DNA from: Mercenaria mercenaria
Lineage: Eukaryota; Mollusca; Bivalvia; Venerida; Veneridae
Direction: 5' to 3'
Length of the DNA: 64,000 nt
NCBI RefSeq assembly: GCF_021730395.1
Contig: NC_069370.1
Span: 70,201,501 to 70,265,500, forward strand
The position numbers and the translations under genes are program-made. The notes under the pieces are model-generated. The model saw only the letters and a list, made by a program, of their open reading frames with translations, did not search any database and was not told where the DNA came from. Below are positions 60,545 to 64,000 of this stretch, piece after piece; positions within the stretch are counted from its first letter, which is position 1; each line of letters starts with the position of its first letter.

Positions 60545-61570
60545 GAGTCTGCAATTTTCACTGTTTGCCTTCTCGGTGCTCCGAGGGATCTACTTTTCAG
60601 ACTTTATTTACCTCTCAACAGCGGGTCTTAAGTGTTGTGTGGCGGCCGTAAAAAACCGCCCTGACTTCATCTCAGTGTTGTTATATTTTCTGGTCCTTCG
60701 GGATCATTCATTTCAACTCATTTAGATTTGAAGATTGAATACTGCTTAGCTTAAGCCGGTGCTAGGGGGCGTGGCAGTGTTGCATTATGCATTACTGCTC
60801 ATCAACAGATTCAAATCAAACCGAGTCTGCAATTTTCACTGTTTGCCTTGTTCTCGGTGCTTCCGAGGTGCTTCAGATTTTGTTCATGAACAAAGTACAG
60901 GTAAATCATTTGCTTAATCCTGGTTTTCTCGACACCAAATAATATTTTACATGCATCTGTCGTATTTATATCCATGCAATCTTATGCTATTTATAGAGGA
61001 CGTCCTGACTGGTTGTAATCATATTTTTTTTTGCAAATAGTACCAGGTCCTGCGTTTGCAGCGTAACATAAAGGGCGTTTACGTTGCTTGTGTCGTGTAG
61101 CGGCCGTAAAAAGCCTTTCCGCAGCTGTTATATATTTCCATCCATTTAGATCGTTCAGCTTGACATTTATGTTAGGTTAGTGGTAATGTTAGTTTTTTCA
61201 TCCAGAACATTTCGAATTGAGTGCTTCCAATACTCTCGCTTTCGTAGTTTTGGGTATTGTGTAATAATCTTATGGATATAGTGCCTTCTTTTTTATTATG
61301 TCTTTTAACTTTCTATGACATGCGGGCTCCATAATCTAAGATCCCCTATGAAAATTCTAGTCTGTTTAATTTTGCCAACTGCTTTCCCATTAATGGTTGG
61401 TCCATTATTTAAACTGAGAAGCAAACGCCGCCTTTAATTGAATTGCATATAACTGAAGGTTCCATGTATACCGCCGTATTGACACATCTGCAAAGGTCTC
61501 TAAATTGTATTTTGATACTTGTTAATTAGATGTTGAATTCTGCTCATTACGGGGCTAGAGAGCAATAGCC
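60545..61570 (+). mobile_element. Broken dispersed retroelement-like fossil, trailer region
   Basis: Two partial copies of the GTTTGCC..CTCGGTGCT.CCGAGG block (about 60563 and 60843). 61230-61570 then matches 37.46-37.79 kb. No coding part is recognisable here. Confidence 0.55.
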
Positions 61571-64000
61571 AGTGTGTACATACCACGTGGTTTGTGACGT
61601 CATTTTCGGGTATTACGGCAAGAAAATTTATAAACAAATCCGTCGATTCAGAACTTAAAAGTACCGTAAGTAATTTATTTTTTCACCGATTTTAATAATT
61701 CTTTTACGAGGCTCAAGCCAAGATAGTGGGCTATAAACATAAGACAAAGTTTTCCTGAAATTCTAAGCAGTTTTTGCAAAGGTCGGTTCCAACCCTGAAA
61801 TTCGGCAAATTCTCGGAGGGTAATACGGCAAGAAAAACCCGTGTTTTACAAAATAATGCAGGATTGCTTTCCTTTACATTGTTGTGCCTTTCACCGCTGT
61901 TTATTTTGGTTCCAAGAAGGTCAGCGAATCACTTGACTGCAAATGAAATTGTAGGTTTCTCTGTGAAAACCTATGTCTTCGGAAAATGTTAATACGACAA
62001 GAATGATATGACGGCAAGCAGATTCATGAATACTCCAATTGTCCCTAACAGCAGTTGAGACTTACTTCTGTCGGCAGGTTAGTAAATAGGGCATACATAC
62101 ATAGTGCATGGTATGCTAAACTAGAGGGAACCGTTTATAAACAGTAAAGCCCTATTTCATTTTTGAAGTTTTGACAAAACATTTTTCCGTATGCCTGAGA
62201 TTTATTAAAAAGAATAATTCAGTGGTCTGTTTTCAAAATTATTGTTACGTTTTCATGCACTTACAGTCCATAGGAAAAATGGGGGCTTTGCTATACTATG
62301 AGAGCGATAAAGGACTGTCATGGCCGTCTTAAGATTATTTTTTAAAGTTTGTCTGTTGAAAATACGTTTTGCTAATATTTTGGCAAGTAAAGTGATTGCA
62401 CAGGCACAGTTTTACATTCTATTTTACGAACATGATTCTGAAACGATATTTTGAACGATTGTAATTTTGTTCTAAAAGATATTTATCGTTTGTCAAAAAT
62501 AATTTGATACTATGACAACTTACGTATAGGGGTCTAAAAAATGCATGTAATACGGTACAATTTTGATATTAGACTATGCAAAATCTTAAGAAAATTCAAA
62601 TTTATAATGTCACGTTTACCGAACAGAATAAACCTTCTTTTCTTTTCTTTTCATACTTTTACTTTTATGCCCCCTTTTTAGGACATAAAGTTTTAGCACT
62701 TTCTGGATTAATCATTATATGACTGGATATATAATTCTTACATTTTATGTTAAGCCCAAGTTATCTTCAGTAATGATTCTGCGATCCTTACAATAACTAG
62801 GGTCATAACTTAGTCAACAACTGTTTCATGACATGACCTGTATTAAGAAGATGTTACACCGACCCTTGATTCCGTCTGTGACTCTTTGGCTAATTACTAA
62901 CGCTTTATTCAAAGGTCAGGCAATATTTTTTTTCTCTCACGTTCGGTGTGGTCTTTATGAGATACAAGGAATCGTTTGTTTACGCGTTGAAAGTGTCCAA
63001 ATATTTAAGAAAATATTTTAACACATTACGTTTTGTATATTGTTTTTATTTTTTGAAGGTGCATCTGCATTTTACACTCTAGTATGACATACTAGAAGTA
63101 CACATGCATATTTTTGTTATTAATAATTATATGGTTTACAATGATTAAACTGTGATTAATGGACGATACGACAAATGCAGAGTCGAGATGGAAATCCTTT
63201 GCACTTACTAAGTTTCAATGTGTATAATATGTCGTTGCGTTACTTGCGTGTATGGAAACTACAAAGCTGGCTTGGTGACCTTTTGTAGTTTTTGCATTTG
63301 TTGTGTAACCATTGCTTTCTTGGGTCTGATAAAATGAATTGTTCAATTTAACTTAAATTTTACTGTTATGTTTTACATTTCAAAACGTTTCATAAATTTG
63401 TAAATTTGTAACTATCTGCTTATGCTGTCATAATTTAATGTGTAATGCGTTAATTTTATTAAAATAAGTAACTTGATCGAAAATTTCAATTTCTGTGTGT
63501 AACCATAATCTCGAAATCTCAGACTTGTTTCGAAATGCAGTTTCGATACATTATCACTTACTATTATAGGTAGGCATTGTTCAGAGGCCCAGCTATCACT
63601 ATTCAAATGATTGATAAGTAAACACATAATTTGAATATGTAGGATATATTTTCAATTTTAAACACTTTTTGTAGGCTTTTTAGCAGTTTGACTCTTTTAA
63701 GATGGTTGTTAGCATTCGCGGATGCAACAGTATAGACACATAGGGACGCATTTATAAGATACCTCTTGAGACTATAAATAAAGTAGAAATTAGGAAACTT
63801 CTCTTGAAAGCTCTCATTAGATAACAAGTAATGAAACAGAAAAAAATAGATCTACTAAACGATCTTTAAGAAGCATTGAAAAAAGCCGTTCTTTCATATC
63901 ACATCATACCGAAATTTATCTAAAGAGAAGCTAAAGAAATCTGCAAACTGGTATTATACATGAGGAAACGAGTCTAAAACTCAGTAATTCGCGAAACTGT
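61571..64000. other. Intergenic, nothing firmly recognised
   Basis: Contains CACGTGGTTTGTGACGTCAT at about 61586, which resembles a known bivalve repeat, and a TTTTC-rich tract near 62634. No gene supported. Confidence 0.35.

Overview
The window looks like nuclear DNA of a bivalve mollusc. It is AT-rich and gene-poor. It is crowded with element types typical of bivalves: Pearl/Helentron-like elements (a core tandem repeat, then a microsatellite, then a 3' hairpin), tRNA-headed SINEs ending in a GACRTTAAACCC-type tail, TTAA- and TA-flanked hairpin MITEs, and a pogo-type non-autonomous transposon. No bacterial-style operon, rRNA, credible tRNA gene or CRISPR array is present. The species cannot be named from sequence alone.

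The only genes I support firmly are three small paralogues on the + strand at 6302-6508, 26646-26846 and 57464-57664. Each encodes a 66-68 residue secreted peptide precursor: a hydrophobic signal sequence followed by a 39-residue cysteine-rich part. All three share the exact spacing C-x7-C-x4-C-x7-C-x10-C-x-C and the landmarks GWVGC, NFG and RPDN. The C-terminal GxC...CxC resembles invertebrate defensins, but the central C-x4-C does not fit the usual CSab C-x3-C. The whole CDS lies in one exon, with a splice acceptor just upstream. In copies 2 and 3 a TATA box, a short non-coding exon 1 and a GTAAGT donor can be seen. Exon 1 ends in a four-codon upstream ORF (M-L/I-S-F-stop) whose TGA is flush with the donor.

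Copies 2 and 3 sit in two copies of a larger segmental duplication (about 23.1-27.7 kb and 55.0-58.5 kb). After duplication, the first unit gained a Pearl-like element and a four-unit tandem array, and the second gained a SINE with a perfect 10-bp target-site duplication. The mature peptides moved from a net charge of about +3 (copy 2) to about -3 (copy 3), while every cysteine was kept.

Layout: 0-6 kb holds repeat debris and two MITEs. Gene 1 is at 6.3 kb. 7-23 kb holds Pearl-like and SINE copies, a LINE endonuclease fossil, a minisatellite and a TTAA foldback MITE. Duplication unit A with gene 2 is at 23-27.7 kb. 28-49 kb is a dense mosaic of hairpin MITEs, SINEs, Pearl-like elements, a pogo-type element and a broken dispersed retroelement-like family. 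49.9-52.8 kb is an unrecognised 2.8-kb element with 62-bp terminal inverted repeats and internal iterated motifs. Duplication unit B with gene 3 is at 55-58.5 kb. 59-64 kb holds two small hairpin elements and more repeat fossil. Nothing links the genes into a pathway beyond shared ancestry; co-regulation of copies 2 and 3 is an inference from their conserved promoter and exon 1.
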